Source: Clostridiales bacterium
Lineage (GTDB): Bacteria > Bacillota > Clostridia > Christensenellales > Aristaeellaceae
Assembly (NCBI GenBank): GCA_012514225.1
Contig: JAAZAQ010000197.1
Coordinates: forward strand, 1 to 15,218
Direction: 5' to 3'
Length of the DNA: 15,218 bases
Each line of letters starts with the position of its first letter. Positions within the stretch are counted from its first letter, which is position 1. Positions 6,938 through 13,408 of this stretch are shown piece after piece. The position numbers and the translations under genes were made by a program. A model generated the notes under the pieces. It saw only the letters and a list, made by a program, of their open reading frames with translations. It did no database searches and was not told the DNA's origin.

Positions 6938-8233
6938 TCAGCCGTTGATGAGGCGCTGCTTGAGCTCGTCTTCCATGCGGGCGAGGGTCTTCTCAGCCTC
7001 GGCGCGTTTCTGGCGGCCCTCGGCCTGGATGCGGACAACCTCGTTCATGGTGTCGATGAGGGACTTGTTGGTCTGCACCAGCGTCTCGATGTCGATGATG
7101 CCGCGCTCGGCCTCCTGGGCGGTTTCGATGGTGCCCTGCTTGAGCGCCTCGGCGTTCTTCTTGAGCAGCTCGTTGGTCATGTTGGTGACCGCGCGCTGCG
7201 CCTCCATGGCCTGGCGGGAATGCTGCATGCCCAGCGCCAGCACCATCTGGTTCTTCCACAGCGGGAGGGTGTTGACCAGGGTGGACTGGATGCGCTCGAT
7301 GAGCAGGGAGTTGTTGTTCTGCAGCAGGCGGATCTGGGGCGCCATCTGGAGCGAAATCTGGCGGGTCAGCTTGAGGTCGTGCAGCTTCTTCTCGAAGCGG
7401 TCGGCGGCCTGTTCCAGGTCGCTGGCCTTCTGCGCGTCCATGGTGTCGCCGGACTTCTGCGCGGCGTCCTTCAGCCGGACGATGTCGTTCTCCCGCACCT
7501 CGCGGAGCTTTTTCTCGCCCGCGACGATGTACATGGTCAGTTCCCGGAAATACTCCAGGTTCATGTCGTAGAGGTGGTTGAACATGGAGACGTCCTTGAG
7601 CAACTGGACCTGGTGGCCCTCCAGGCTGCCGGCGATGCTGGACACGTTGCCGGCCACGTCGTCAAAGCGCGCCTGCACCTGGGCCAGGTGCCTGCGGGCG
7701 TTGAAGAACAGGGCGCGCAGGCCGCGGGGCTTCTCGGCGGAAACCTCGAAGGACTTCAGCTCGCCTACCAGGCGGCTCAGGTTGTCGCCCACGTCGCCCG
7801 CGTCGATGTTCTTGACCTCCGAGAGGATGGTGTCGGCGAAGGTGGAGACCTTTTTCTGCGCCTCCGCGCCATAGAGCATGACGTGCTGGGGGTTGGAGAC
7901 GTCGATTTTGCGGGCGAACTCCTCCACCGCCTGCCGCTCCTCGGGGCTGAGCGAACTGTCCAGGTCCTGGGCCAGCTTGGCCTGCACGTCCGGCGCGACC
8001 GGCGCCTTTTTCTGCGCCTCCTCCAGCTGGTCAATGACCGCCTCGACCTTTTCCCGGTCGGCGGTGTCGCTGGTCAGGGTCAGCTGCGGCAAGGGCTTGC
8101 CGGCCGCCTCCTCGACGGAACGGATGGCCTGGGCCGCCGCCTGCGCGGTCGCCTGGAGTTCCTGCACCGTGTCCCTGGCCGCTTCCGTCGGCTGGACCGG
8201 CTCCGCGGGGTGGTTGTTCGTAGGTTCGCTCAT
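6938..8233 (-). CDS. telA: TelA/KlaA-family protein (toxic anion resistance type, YaaN-like)
   Basis: A 431-residue soluble, almost wholly alpha-helical protein with strong coiled-coil character. An acidic, Gln/Ala-rich N-terminal stretch (1-75) precedes the TelA domain (PF05816 type, about 85-425). Diagnostic blocks are LEGHQVQLLKDV (204-215) with YIVAGEKKL (235-243), and MAPQIRLLQNNNSLLIERIQ (297-316) followed by NTLPLWKNQM (321-330). The family is named for plasmid tellurite resistance, but chromosomal YaaN-type members mostly act in envelope or cell-wall stress; tellurite itself should not be assumed. It follows xpaC by three bases with GAAGGAGG before its ATG. XpaC-TelA pairing is known in Bacillus and relatives (xpaC-yaaN). 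Confidence 0.93.
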   Translation of the reverse strand: MSEPTNNHPAEPVQPTEAARDTVQELQATAQAAAQAIRSVEEAAGKPLPQLTLTSDTADREKVEAVIDQLEEAQKKAPVAPDVQAKLAQDLDSSLSPEERQAVEEFARKIDVSNPQHVMLYGAEAQKKVSTFADTILSEVKNIDAGDVGDNLSRLVGELKSFEVSAEKPRGLRALFFNARRHLAQVQARFDDVAGNVSSIAGSLEGHQVQLLKDVSMFNHLYDMNLEYFRELTMYIVAGEKKLREVRENDIVRLKDAAQKSGDTMDAQKASDLEQAADRFEKKLHDLKLTRQISLQMAPQIRLLQNNNSLLIERIQSTLVNTLPLWKNQMVLALGMQHSRQAMEAQRAVTNMTNELLKKNAEALKQGTIETAQEAERGIIDIETLVQTNKSLIDTMNEVVRIQAEGRQKRAEAEKTLARMEDELKQRLING

Positions 8234-8236
8234 GGG

Positions 8237-8953
8237 TCAATCCTCCTTCATTTGCCGGGCTTGCGCCGCGGCCTGGCCCGTTTCCGGGCGGAATTCGCTG
8301 GCCAGCAGGCTGTCCTGCCGCAGCATGGCCTCCAGGACGTCGATATCGGTGGTGATGTCCAGCATATCGTTCTGGTAGAGGGTTTCCAGTTGCTTGTGAA
8401 AGGCGCCCAGCACGACCTGCATGGCCTGCTCGATGCGGCCCTTGGTTTCCTGGGCGCTTTTGCCGTCCACCCCGCGCTCGTTGAGCTTGCGGTAGCCGGT
8501 CAGCATCTTCAGGGTGGTGGGCAGGTAATAATCCATGAACCTGCGGATTTGCGGCGCCTTGCCCGGCTGCTCGACGACGGTCTGGAAGATGCGATTGGAG
8601 ACGCTCTCCAGTTCGACAATTTGCGCGGACAGCTTCGGGTCGGGAATCAGCTCGTCCTCCCGACGGATTTGCAGGAGCATCTCCCGCCCCCTCGCCACCA
8701 GCCGGTCCACCGCCTCGTTGCCGGTCTTGGGCAGTTCCTCCACGGTGGGCGCTGGCTTCGAGGTGTCCAGGCCGGAGAACATGATGTAGGCGACCCGGCC
8801 CAGGACCAGCGCGAGCGCGCCGGCGATGGCGTAATGGCCCCAGCGGTAGAACGGAAACAGCGCCGAATAAGCCGCCACGGTGCCGCCCGCGGCGAGAAAG
8901 GCGGCGAACAAGCCCTTTCCGGGCGAGGTGGACTGCTTGAGCTTTTTGGCCAT
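8237..8953 (-). CDS. xpaC: XpaC-family membrane protein (5-bromo-4-chloroindolyl phosphate hydrolysis family)
   Basis: The 238-residue protein has two N-terminal membrane segments (about 14-33 and 40-59) and a cytosolic helical domain with the family block RRFMDYYLPTTLKMLTGYRKL (137-157). Despite the name, XpaC is not an established phosphatase; it is a partner of TelA-type proteins. The ATG at 8953 has GGAGGT upstream. An in-frame ATG at 9007 would add 18 residues but lies upstream of the predicted transcript start near 9003, so it cannot be the start from that promoter. This is the first gene of the six-gene minus-strand unit. Confidence 0.9.
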   Translation of the reverse strand: MAKKLKQSTSPGKGLFAAFLAAGGTVAAYSALFPFYRWGHYAIAGALALVLGRVAYIMFSGLDTSKPAPTVEELPKTGNEAVDRLVARGREMLLQIRREDELIPDPKLSAQIVELESVSNRIFQTVVEQPGKAPQIRRFMDYYLPTTLKMLTGYRKLNERGVDGKSAQETKGRIEQAMQVVLGAFHKQLETLYQNDMLDITTDIDVLEAMLRQDSLLASEFRPETGQAAAQARQMKED

Positions 8954-9009
8954 TCGACCTCCGAATCGCGTGTGGAGCGACGGTGAAACGGGCACAGACT
9001 CCCGCACGG

Positions 9010-9038
9010 ATTATATCATACCCCTTTTCGGGGTTCAA
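9010..9038 (-). promoter_or_regulatory. Promoter of the xpaC-telA-lemA-TPM-PDE-MBL operon
   Basis: On the minus strand TTGAAC (9033-9038) is 17 bp from a perfect TATAAT (9010-9015), with TG extension (TGATATAAT). The predicted transcript start is near 9003, leaving about 50 nt of leader before the xpaC ATG. The spacer carries an inverted repeat ACCCC-GAAAA-GGGGT (9020-9034), which could be an operator or just chance in GC-rich DNA. Confidence 0.85.
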
Positions 9039-9082
9039 ACGAAAGGAAGCGGGGAATTCCCGGGCGCCGCGCGCCCCGCCCG

Positions 9083-9112
9083 GTGTGGTATAATCCGGCT
9101 CGTGTGATATAA
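9083..9112 (+). promoter_or_regulatory. Promoter of the C26 hydrolase-MPE-deoD-DUF523 unit, with a repeated -10-like element
   Basis: A TG-extended perfect -10 (TGGTATAAT, hexamer 9089-9094) lies 33 bp before the ATG at 9127. No good -35 is present 16-18 bp upstream, as is typical of extended -10 promoters. A second copy of the element, GTGTGATATAA (9102-9112), repeats GTGTGGTATAA (9083-9093) with one change at a 19-bp period. Transcription from the second copy would start within or just after the ribosome site. AAGGAGA (9114-9120) is the ribosome site of the first gene. Confidence 0.7.
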
Positions 9113-9126
9113 AAAGGAGAGAACGA

Positions 9127-9843
9127 ATGGTCATCATCGGGCTGAGCACCAACCGCGACACGGCGCAGGGCGCGGATTGCATGCCGAGGGATTACGCCCT
9201 GTCCGTCCTGCGCGCCGGCGGGCTGCCCCTCATCCTCCCCATGATTCCGATGGAACAGCCCAACTACGGCGAAGTGATGGACCGCATCCTGGAAACGGTG
9301 GACGGGCTGGTTTTTACCGGCGGGCCGGACCTGGACCCGGAAACCTACGGGGAGGCGCGCCTCCCCGCCTGCGGGATTCCCGTGCCCGAGCGGGACAAGG
9401 CTGACCTGGAGCTGTTCCAAAGGGCGATCGCGTCCGGCAAGCCCTTCCTGGGCATCTGCAGGGGGCTGCAGGTGTGCAACGCCGCCCTGGGCGGAACCCT
9501 GTACCAGGACATCGCAAGCCAGGTGCCGGGCGCCCTGGAGCACCGCCAGGCGGGCAAGGGCGCCGCACACCCGGCCGACTTTAAAAAAGGCAGCCTGCTG
9601 TCCAAAGTGATGGGCGAAGGCCGGGCATGGGTCACATCCAGGCACCACCAGTCCATCGCGCGGCTGGCGCCCGGCCTGGTCCTGTCCGCGGAAAGCCCCG
9701 ACGGCGTCGCGGAGGCGGTGGAGTTCGAAGACGGCCGGCCCGCGATTTGCGTCCAGTGGCATCCCGAAAACCTGACCGCGAACGACCCGCGGCACCTGGC
9801 GCTGTTCGAGTGGCTGGTGCGGGAAGCGGGGAAAAAAGGGTGA
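9127..9843 (+). CDS. Peptidase C26 / gamma-glutamyl-gamma-aminobutyrate hydrolase-like class I glutamine amidotransferase
   Basis: A 238-residue cytosolic hydrolase with the class I glutamine amidotransferase fold. Catalytic Cys111 sits in the nucleophile elbow GICRGLQ (109-115); His212 and Glu214 are in QWHPE (210-214). FTGGPDLDP (63-71) and SRHHQSI (171-177) are typical of the PuuD/C26 family. Relatives cleave gamma-glutamyl bonds (gamma-glutamyl-GABA in PuuD); the substrate here is not determined, and no other putrescine genes are nearby. It is the first gene of the plus-strand unit. The stop overlaps the next gene's start (GTGA). Confidence 0.9.
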   Translation: MVIIGLSTNRDTAQGADCMPRDYALSVLRAGGLPLILPMIPMEQPNYGEVMDRILETVDGLVFTGGPDLDPETYGEARLPACGIPVPERDKADLELFQRAIASGKPFLGICRGLQVCNAALGGTLYQDIASQVPGALEHRQAGKGAAHPADFKKGSLLSKVMGEGRAWVTSRHHQSIARLAPGLVLSAESPDGVAEAVEFEDGRPAICVQWHPENLTANDPRHLALFEWLVREAGKKG

Positions 9844-10562
9844 GAATCGCGCTGGTATCCGACCTGCACGGCAACATGACCGCCGTGGAAGCGCTGGAAA
9901 AAGACCTGTCCACGCACGCGGCGGACGAAATCTGGTGCCTGGGCGACCTGGTGGGCAAGGGCCCCAGCTCCGACAAGACCTTCGACTGGGCGATGCGCAA
10001 CTGCAGCGTCGTGCTGGGCGGAAACTGGGACTACGGGGTCGGGCGGAAGGAATTCCACCGGGACTCCTTTTACCACCGCCAGCTGGGCCAGCGCCGCCTG
10101 GACGCGCTGTCCGCGCTGCCCAGGGAAAAACACGTCCGCCTGTCCGGGCGGAACATCCGGGTGATTCACGGGCGGCCGGTCATGGGCAGGCTGCTCAACA
10201 TCCAGGACAGCCGGGACGCCCTGGCCGCGTTCCTGCAACCGGACTTTGACATGCTCATCTACGCCGACTGCCACCGCCAGGGCGCACGCACCCTGGGCGG
10301 GCAGATTATCAACGTCGGCTCCGTGGGCAACGCCCTGGGGCTGCCCATGGTGCAGTACGCCCTGCTGGACGGGACGCCGGGCGACGCGCCCGCGCCGCTC
10401 GTCACCAGCTTTGTCACCCTCCCCTACGACAACCAGGCCGCCGCCCAGGAGGCGCGGGCGCAGCCGGAACTGCCGGACGCCCCCGCCTATATCCAGGAGG
10501 TGCTGACCGGCGTGTATGCCGGCAGCATGCGGAAATCAGCCGGACAGACCACGCCCAATTAA
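9840..10562 (+). CDS. Calcineurin-like metallophosphoesterase (YfcE/MJ0936-like) with altered GHTH motif
   Basis: A 240-residue predicted cytosolic phosphatase/phosphodiesterase. Motifs in order: SDLHGN (Asp8, His10), GDLVGKGP (Asp36), GGNWDYG (Asn62), IHGRP (His110) and INVGSVGNALG (157-167). The last metal motif, usually Y-G-H-T-H-R, reads Y-A-D-C-H-R (141-146), so the first histidine is Asp143 while His145 remains. Aspartate can bind metal, so activity may be kept or altered; the substrate is unknown. The GTG start at 9840 is chosen because homology begins exactly there (RIALVSDLHGN). It overlaps the upstream stop by four bases, with GGGGA upstream. In-frame sequence further upstream is only a shadow of the C26 gene. 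The last 40 residues are Ala/Pro-rich and lie outside the fold. Confidence 0.87.
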   Translation: MRIALVSDLHGNMTAVEALEKDLSTHAADEIWCLGDLVGKGPSSDKTFDWAMRNCSVVLGGNWDYGVGRKEFHRDSFYHRQLGQRRLDALSALPREKHVRLSGRNIRVIHGRPVMGRLLNIQDSRDALAAFLQPDFDMLIYADCHRQGARTLGGQIINVGSVGNALGLPMVQYALLDGTPGDAPAPLVTSFVTLPYDNQAAAQEARAQPELPDAPAYIQEVLTGVYAGSMRKSAGQTTPN

Positions 10563-10574
10563 CAGGAGGTAAGC

Positions 10575-11288
10575 ATGAGCCAGGTTCCAACCGCCCACAA
10601 CGCCGCAGGCAAGCACGACTTCGCCCCCACCGTCCTGATGCCCGGGGACCCGCTGCGCGCGCAGTTCATCGCCCGGACCTTCCTGGAAAACGCACGGCTG
10701 GTCAACGACGTGCGCGGCATCCAGGGCTATACCGGCACCTACCGGGGAAAGCCGGTCAGCGTCATGGCCTCCGGCATGGGCATGCCCACGATGGGCATCT
10801 ATTCCTACGAGCTGTTCAACTTTTACGGCGTGGAACGCATCCTGCGCGTGGGCAGCGCTGGGATGATCAGCCAGAAACTGCGGCTCAGGGACGTGGTCGC
10901 CGGAATGAGCGCCTATTCCAACTCCAACTACGGCGCCCAGTTCGGCTTTGCGGGCAACCTCGCGCCCTGCGCGGATTTCGGCCTGCTGACCGCCGCGTCC
11001 AAGGCGGCCGAACAGAGGGGCGTACCGATGAAGGTCGGGCCGATTTTCTCCTCCGACGTCTTTTACGACGAGTCGGTGCCCACGGCCGGGGAAACGCTGG
11101 AGAAACTGGGCGTGCTGGCGGTGGAGATGGAGGCCTACGCACTCTATCTCAACGCGGCGCGCGCCGGCAAGCAGGCACTGGCGCTGCTGACCATCTCCGA
11201 CAACCCCAAGACCGGTGAGGCCCTTAGCAGCCAGGACCGCCAGACGACCTTCACCCAGATGATGGAAATCGCGCTGGAAATCGCCTGA
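10575..11288 (+). CDS. deoD: Purine-nucleoside phosphorylase, DeoD type
   Basis: DeoD cleaves purine (deoxy)ribonucleosides with phosphate to give base and (deoxy)ribose-1-phosphate in cytosolic salvage. At 237 residues it is full length for the hexameric bacterial class. MPGDPLRA (22-29) gives the phosphate-binding Gly24 and Arg28, RVGSAG (91-96) gives Arg91 and Ser94, and VEMEA (183-187) contacts the ribose. TISDN (206-210) contains the catalytic acid Asp209. GGYxG-type GYTGTYRGKPVSVMASGMGM (51-70) is also conserved. AGGAGGT precedes the ATG. It follows the phosphoesterase by 12 bp and shares a base with the DUF523 start (TGATG), so co-translation is likely. Confidence 0.97.
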   Translation: MSQVPTAHNAAGKHDFAPTVLMPGDPLRAQFIARTFLENARLVNDVRGIQGYTGTYRGKPVSVMASGMGMPTMGIYSYELFNFYGVERILRVGSAGMISQKLRLRDVVAGMSAYSNSNYGAQFGFAGNLAPCADFGLLTAASKAAEQRGVPMKVGPIFSSDVFYDESVPTAGETLEKLGVLAVEMEAYALYLNAARAGKQALALLTISDNPKTGEALSSQDRQTTFTQMMEIALEIA

Positions 11289-11713
11289 TGCGCATCCTGG
11301 TCAGCGCCTGCCTGTTGGGCCTCGACACGCGGTACGACGGGAAAAACGCCCGGAGCGAGGCTGTTTTGCGCCTGCTTGAGGGGCATGAGGCGGTGCCCGT
11401 CTGCCCGGAGCAGCTGGGCGGGCTGCCAACGCCGCGCCCGCCCTGCGAGTTGGCGGGGGGGCGGGTGCTGGACATTGACGGGCAGGACCGGACCGCGGCC
11501 TTCGAGCGCGGGGCTGCGCTGGCCCTGGAGACGTACAGGCTTTGCCGCTGCGACGCGGCCATCCTCAAGGCCAGGAGCCCCTCCTGCGGAAAGGGGCAGG
11601 TGTACGACGGCCGATTTTCCGGTACGACCGTCCCCGGTAACGGCGTGCTGGCCGAAAGGCTGCTGAAGGCGGGCATCGCCGTATATACCGAGAATGAACT
11701 GGAGCGGCTTTGA
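11288..11713 (+). CDS. DUF523 family protein, TudS-like candidate Fe-S desulfidase
   Basis: The 141-residue protein starts MRILVSACLLG and carries the DUF523 layout: three conserved cysteines, Cys8 (SACLLG), Cys39 (VCPEQLGGLPTPR) and Cys100 (RSPSCGKG), plus RYDGKN near 15-20 and PGNGVLAERL near 116-125. In the characterised DUF523 enzyme TudS, three cysteines bind a [4Fe-4S] cluster that removes sulfur from 2-thiouracil. The same three positions are present here, so this function is possible but not proven. Its one-base overlap with deoD supports a nucleobase or nucleoside salvage role. Additional cysteines (53, 86, 88) are not family hallmarks. No strong ribosome site is seen, consistent with coupling to deoD. 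Confidence 0.87.
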   Translation: MRILVSACLLGLDTRYDGKNARSEAVLRLLEGHEAVPVCPEQLGGLPTPRPPCELAGGRVLDIDGQDRTAAFERGAALALETYRLCRCDAAILKARSPSCGKGQVYDGRFSGTTVPGNGVLAERLLKAGIAVYTENELERL

Positions 11714-11780
11714 AGGAACGCGGAGAGCGCCCCGCTGACACCCCTTCAGGTACGGATGAATCGAATCCCCGCCAAAATAC

Positions 11781-11814
11781 TGAATAAATACAATACTTCG
11801 TGCATTATTTTGCA
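11781..11814. promoter_or_regulatory. AT-rich upstream element, possible tandem ArgR-like boxes
   Basis: Within GC-rich DNA, TGAATAAATACAAT (11781-11794) and TGCATTATTTTGCA (11801-11814) lie 20 bp apart, just upstream of the -35 at 11824. The second is nearly palindromic and matches 11 of 14 core positions of the arginine-repressor box TGAAT-W4-ATTCA; the first matches mainly in its left half. Spacing is close to that of tandem ARG boxes. An AT-rich UP-type element is an equally simple reading. Confidence 0.25.
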
Positions 11815-11823
11815 TCAACCGCC

Positions 11824-11852
11824 TTGACCGGAGCCGCGGCAGGGCGGATACT
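11824..11852 (+). promoter_or_regulatory. Promoter of the amino-acid ABC importer operon
   Basis: TTGACC (11824-11829) is separated by 17 bp from GATACT (11847-11852). The predicted start is near 11859, followed by AAGGAGG (11868-11874) ahead of the ATG at 11881. The -10 is only a moderate match. The 11714-11823 stretch before it has no gene and no convincing terminator; a short GCGG/CCGC hairpin near 11720-11735 lacks a T tract. Confidence 0.6.
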
Positions 11853-11880
11853 GTATCCATTCTGCTGAAGGAGGGTTTGC

Positions 11881-12660
11881 ATGATGAAAAGGAAACTCCT
11901 GTGCCTGCTTCTTGCCGCGACGATGCTCGCCGTGCCGGTTCTGTCGCTGTCAGAGGAAAGCGACCTGCATTATGTCAAAGGCAAGGGCAAACTTGTCATC
12001 GGCTACACCGTCTATCAGCCGATGAACTATACGGACGCGGACGGTAACTTCACCGGATTCGATACGGAGCTGGCCATCGCGGTCGCCGAGAAGCTGGGCC
12101 TTGAGCCCGAGTTTGTGGAAATCAACTGGGAAACCAAGGAGGTCGAGCTGGCCGCCAAGACCATCGACTGCATCTGGAACGGCCTGACCATCACCGACGA
12201 GCGCAAGGCCAACATGGAAATCACCATGCCCTACGTGAAGAACGCGCAGGTGGTGGTGATGAAGGCCGGCGCGGCCTATGAGAACACCGCTTCCCTTGAA
12301 GGGAAGACCGTGGTTGCCGAGGCCGGCAGCGCGGGCGAATCCACGGTGAAGTCCGACGAAGGCCTGATGAAGGCGGAGTACATCGCCAAGGAAGTGCAGA
12401 CCGCCTGCCTGATGGAGGTCTCCGCCGGCACGGCGGACGCCGCCGTGCTGGACCTGACCCTGGCAAACGCCATGGTCGGCGAGGGCACCGACTACGCGGG
12501 GCTTCAGATTGTGGACAAGCTGGCCGTCGAGGATTACGGCGTCGCCTTCCGCAAGGGCTCCGACCTGGCGGAAGAGGTCAACAAGATTTTCGCGGCGCTG
12601 AAGGAAGAGGGTCTGCTCGGCCAGCTGGCGGAGAAGTACGGGCTGGACCTCGCATTCTGA
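11881..12660 (+). CDS. Polar amino-acid ABC transporter, extracellular substrate-binding protein (SBP_bac_3)
   Basis: A 259-residue solute-binding protein of family 3. The signal segment is about 1-22 (KRKLLCLLLAATMLAVPVLS). Family motifs include GYTVYQPMNYTDADGNFTGF (41-60), DTELAIAVAEKLG (61-73), IDCIWNGLTITDERK (95-109) with Arg108 expected to hold the amino-acid carboxylate, and ADAAVLD (185-191) with Asp191 for the amino group. No lipobox is present: no cysteine follows the hydrophobic core, and the only nearby cysteine (8) is inside it. It may therefore be released or held by an uncleaved signal anchor. The substrate class is polar amino acid; the exact one cannot be read. It is the first gene of the ABC operon. 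Confidence 0.93.
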   Translation: MMKRKLLCLLLAATMLAVPVLSLSEESDLHYVKGKGKLVIGYTVYQPMNYTDADGNFTGFDTELAIAVAEKLGLEPEFVEINWETKEVELAAKTIDCIWNGLTITDERKANMEITMPYVKNAQVVVMKAGAAYENTASLEGKTVVAEAGSAGESTVKSDEGLMKAEYIAKEVQTACLMEVSAGTADAAVLDLTLANAMVGEGTDYAGLQIVDKLAVEDYGVAFRKGSDLAEEVNKIFAALKEEGLLGQLAEKYGLDLAF

Positions 12661-12680
12661 AAAAGCAGGCAAAACCGCAA

Positions 12681-12707
12681 ACGGGGACAGAACGCTTCTG
12701 TCCCCGT
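12681..12707 (+). repeat. Perfect 12-bp stem-loop between binding protein and permease genes
   Basis: ACGGGGACAGAA (12681-12692) and TTCTGTCCCCGT (12696-12707) are exact inverted repeats around a CGC loop. No T tract follows, so it is not a classic terminator. In binding-protein operons such structures often shield the upstream message from 3' exonucleases or cause partial termination, so that binding protein exceeds permease; that role is inferred here. Confidence 0.85.
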
Positions 12708-12736
12708 ATCGCTGTTGAAAGGACACAGGCCGTCTG

Positions 12737-13399
12737 ATGAGCAACGCCCAGACCATCGTGAGCCGACTGGTGGACAGCTTTCAGCTCAACGTCCAGCTGT
12801 TCTTCCTGACGCTGCTGTTTTCGCTGCCGCTCGGGCTGGTGATCGCCCTGTGCGCGATGAGCCGGTTCAAGCCGCTGGCCATCGTCACCAAAACTTTCGT
12901 CTGGATGATTCGCGGCACGCCGCTGATGCTGCAGGTCATCATCATCTTTTTCGCGCCCGGCCTGCTGAACTTCGGAGCGCCCTGGGGCTCCGGCGCCAGC
13001 GCCCGCTTCACGGCCGCCACCATCGCCTTCATCATCAACTATGCCTGCTATTTCTCTGAAATCTTCAGGGGCGGCATCCAGGGCGTCCCCATCGGCCAGA
13101 CCGAGGCCGGCCAGGTGCTGGGCATGACCCGGGCGCAGATTTTCTTCAAGGTGACGCTGCTGCAGGTCATCAAGCGAATCCTGCCGGCGATGTCCAACGA
13201 GGTCATCACCCTCATCAAGGACACCTCGCTGGCGCGCATCATTTCCATCAAGGAAATCATCATGATGGCGCAGGAATATACCGCACAGGGCCTCATCTGG
13301 CCGCTCTTCTCCACCGGGCTGTTCTTCCTGGTGTTCGTTGGGCTGCTCACCATTATCTTTGCCAGGCTGGAGAAACGGCTGGACTATTTCAGGGTGTAG
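12737..13399 (+). CDS. Polar amino-acid ABC transporter, permease (HisM/GlnP-type)
   Basis: A 220-residue inner-membrane protein with about five hydrophobic helices (roughly 17-41, 53-76, 92-112, 150-170, 186-210). The cytosolic coupling loop is EIFRGGIQGVPIGQTEAGQV (108-127) followed by LGM, matching the EAA motif with its conserved Gly. MIRGTPLMLQ (57-66) and the KDTSLARIISI stretch (161-171) are typical of the His/Glu/Gln permease family. A single permease gene suggests a homodimer. The ribosome site is weak: AAAGGA lies about 13 bases before the ATG, perhaps keeping levels below the binding protein. It follows the stem-loop at 12681-12707. Confidence 0.94.
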   Translation: MSNAQTIVSRLVDSFQLNVQLFFLTLLFSLPLGLVIALCAMSRFKPLAIVTKTFVWMIRGTPLMLQVIIIFFAPGLLNFGAPWGSGASARFTAATIAFIINYACYFSEIFRGGIQGVPIGQTEAGQVLGMTRAQIFFKVTLLQVIKRILPAMSNEVITLIKDTSLARIISIKEIIMMAQEYTAQGLIWPLFSTGLFFLVFVGLLTIIFARLEKRLDYFRV

Positions 13400-13408
13400 G
13401 AGGAAGCC

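Noticed and set aside
6938..8953. Reading xpaC-telA as a tellurite-resistance cassette
   Set aside because: No terC, terD or other tellurite genes are present; the family name alone does not support the phenotype.
6794..8986. 730-codon open frame on the plus strand
   Set aside because: Antisense to xpaC and telA, with His/Val/Gly-rich low-complexity content and no domain.
9627..9839. Extended N-terminus of the metallophosphoesterase
   Set aside because: This part overlaps the C26 gene and is Pro/Arg-rich; homology starts exactly at the GTG at 9840.
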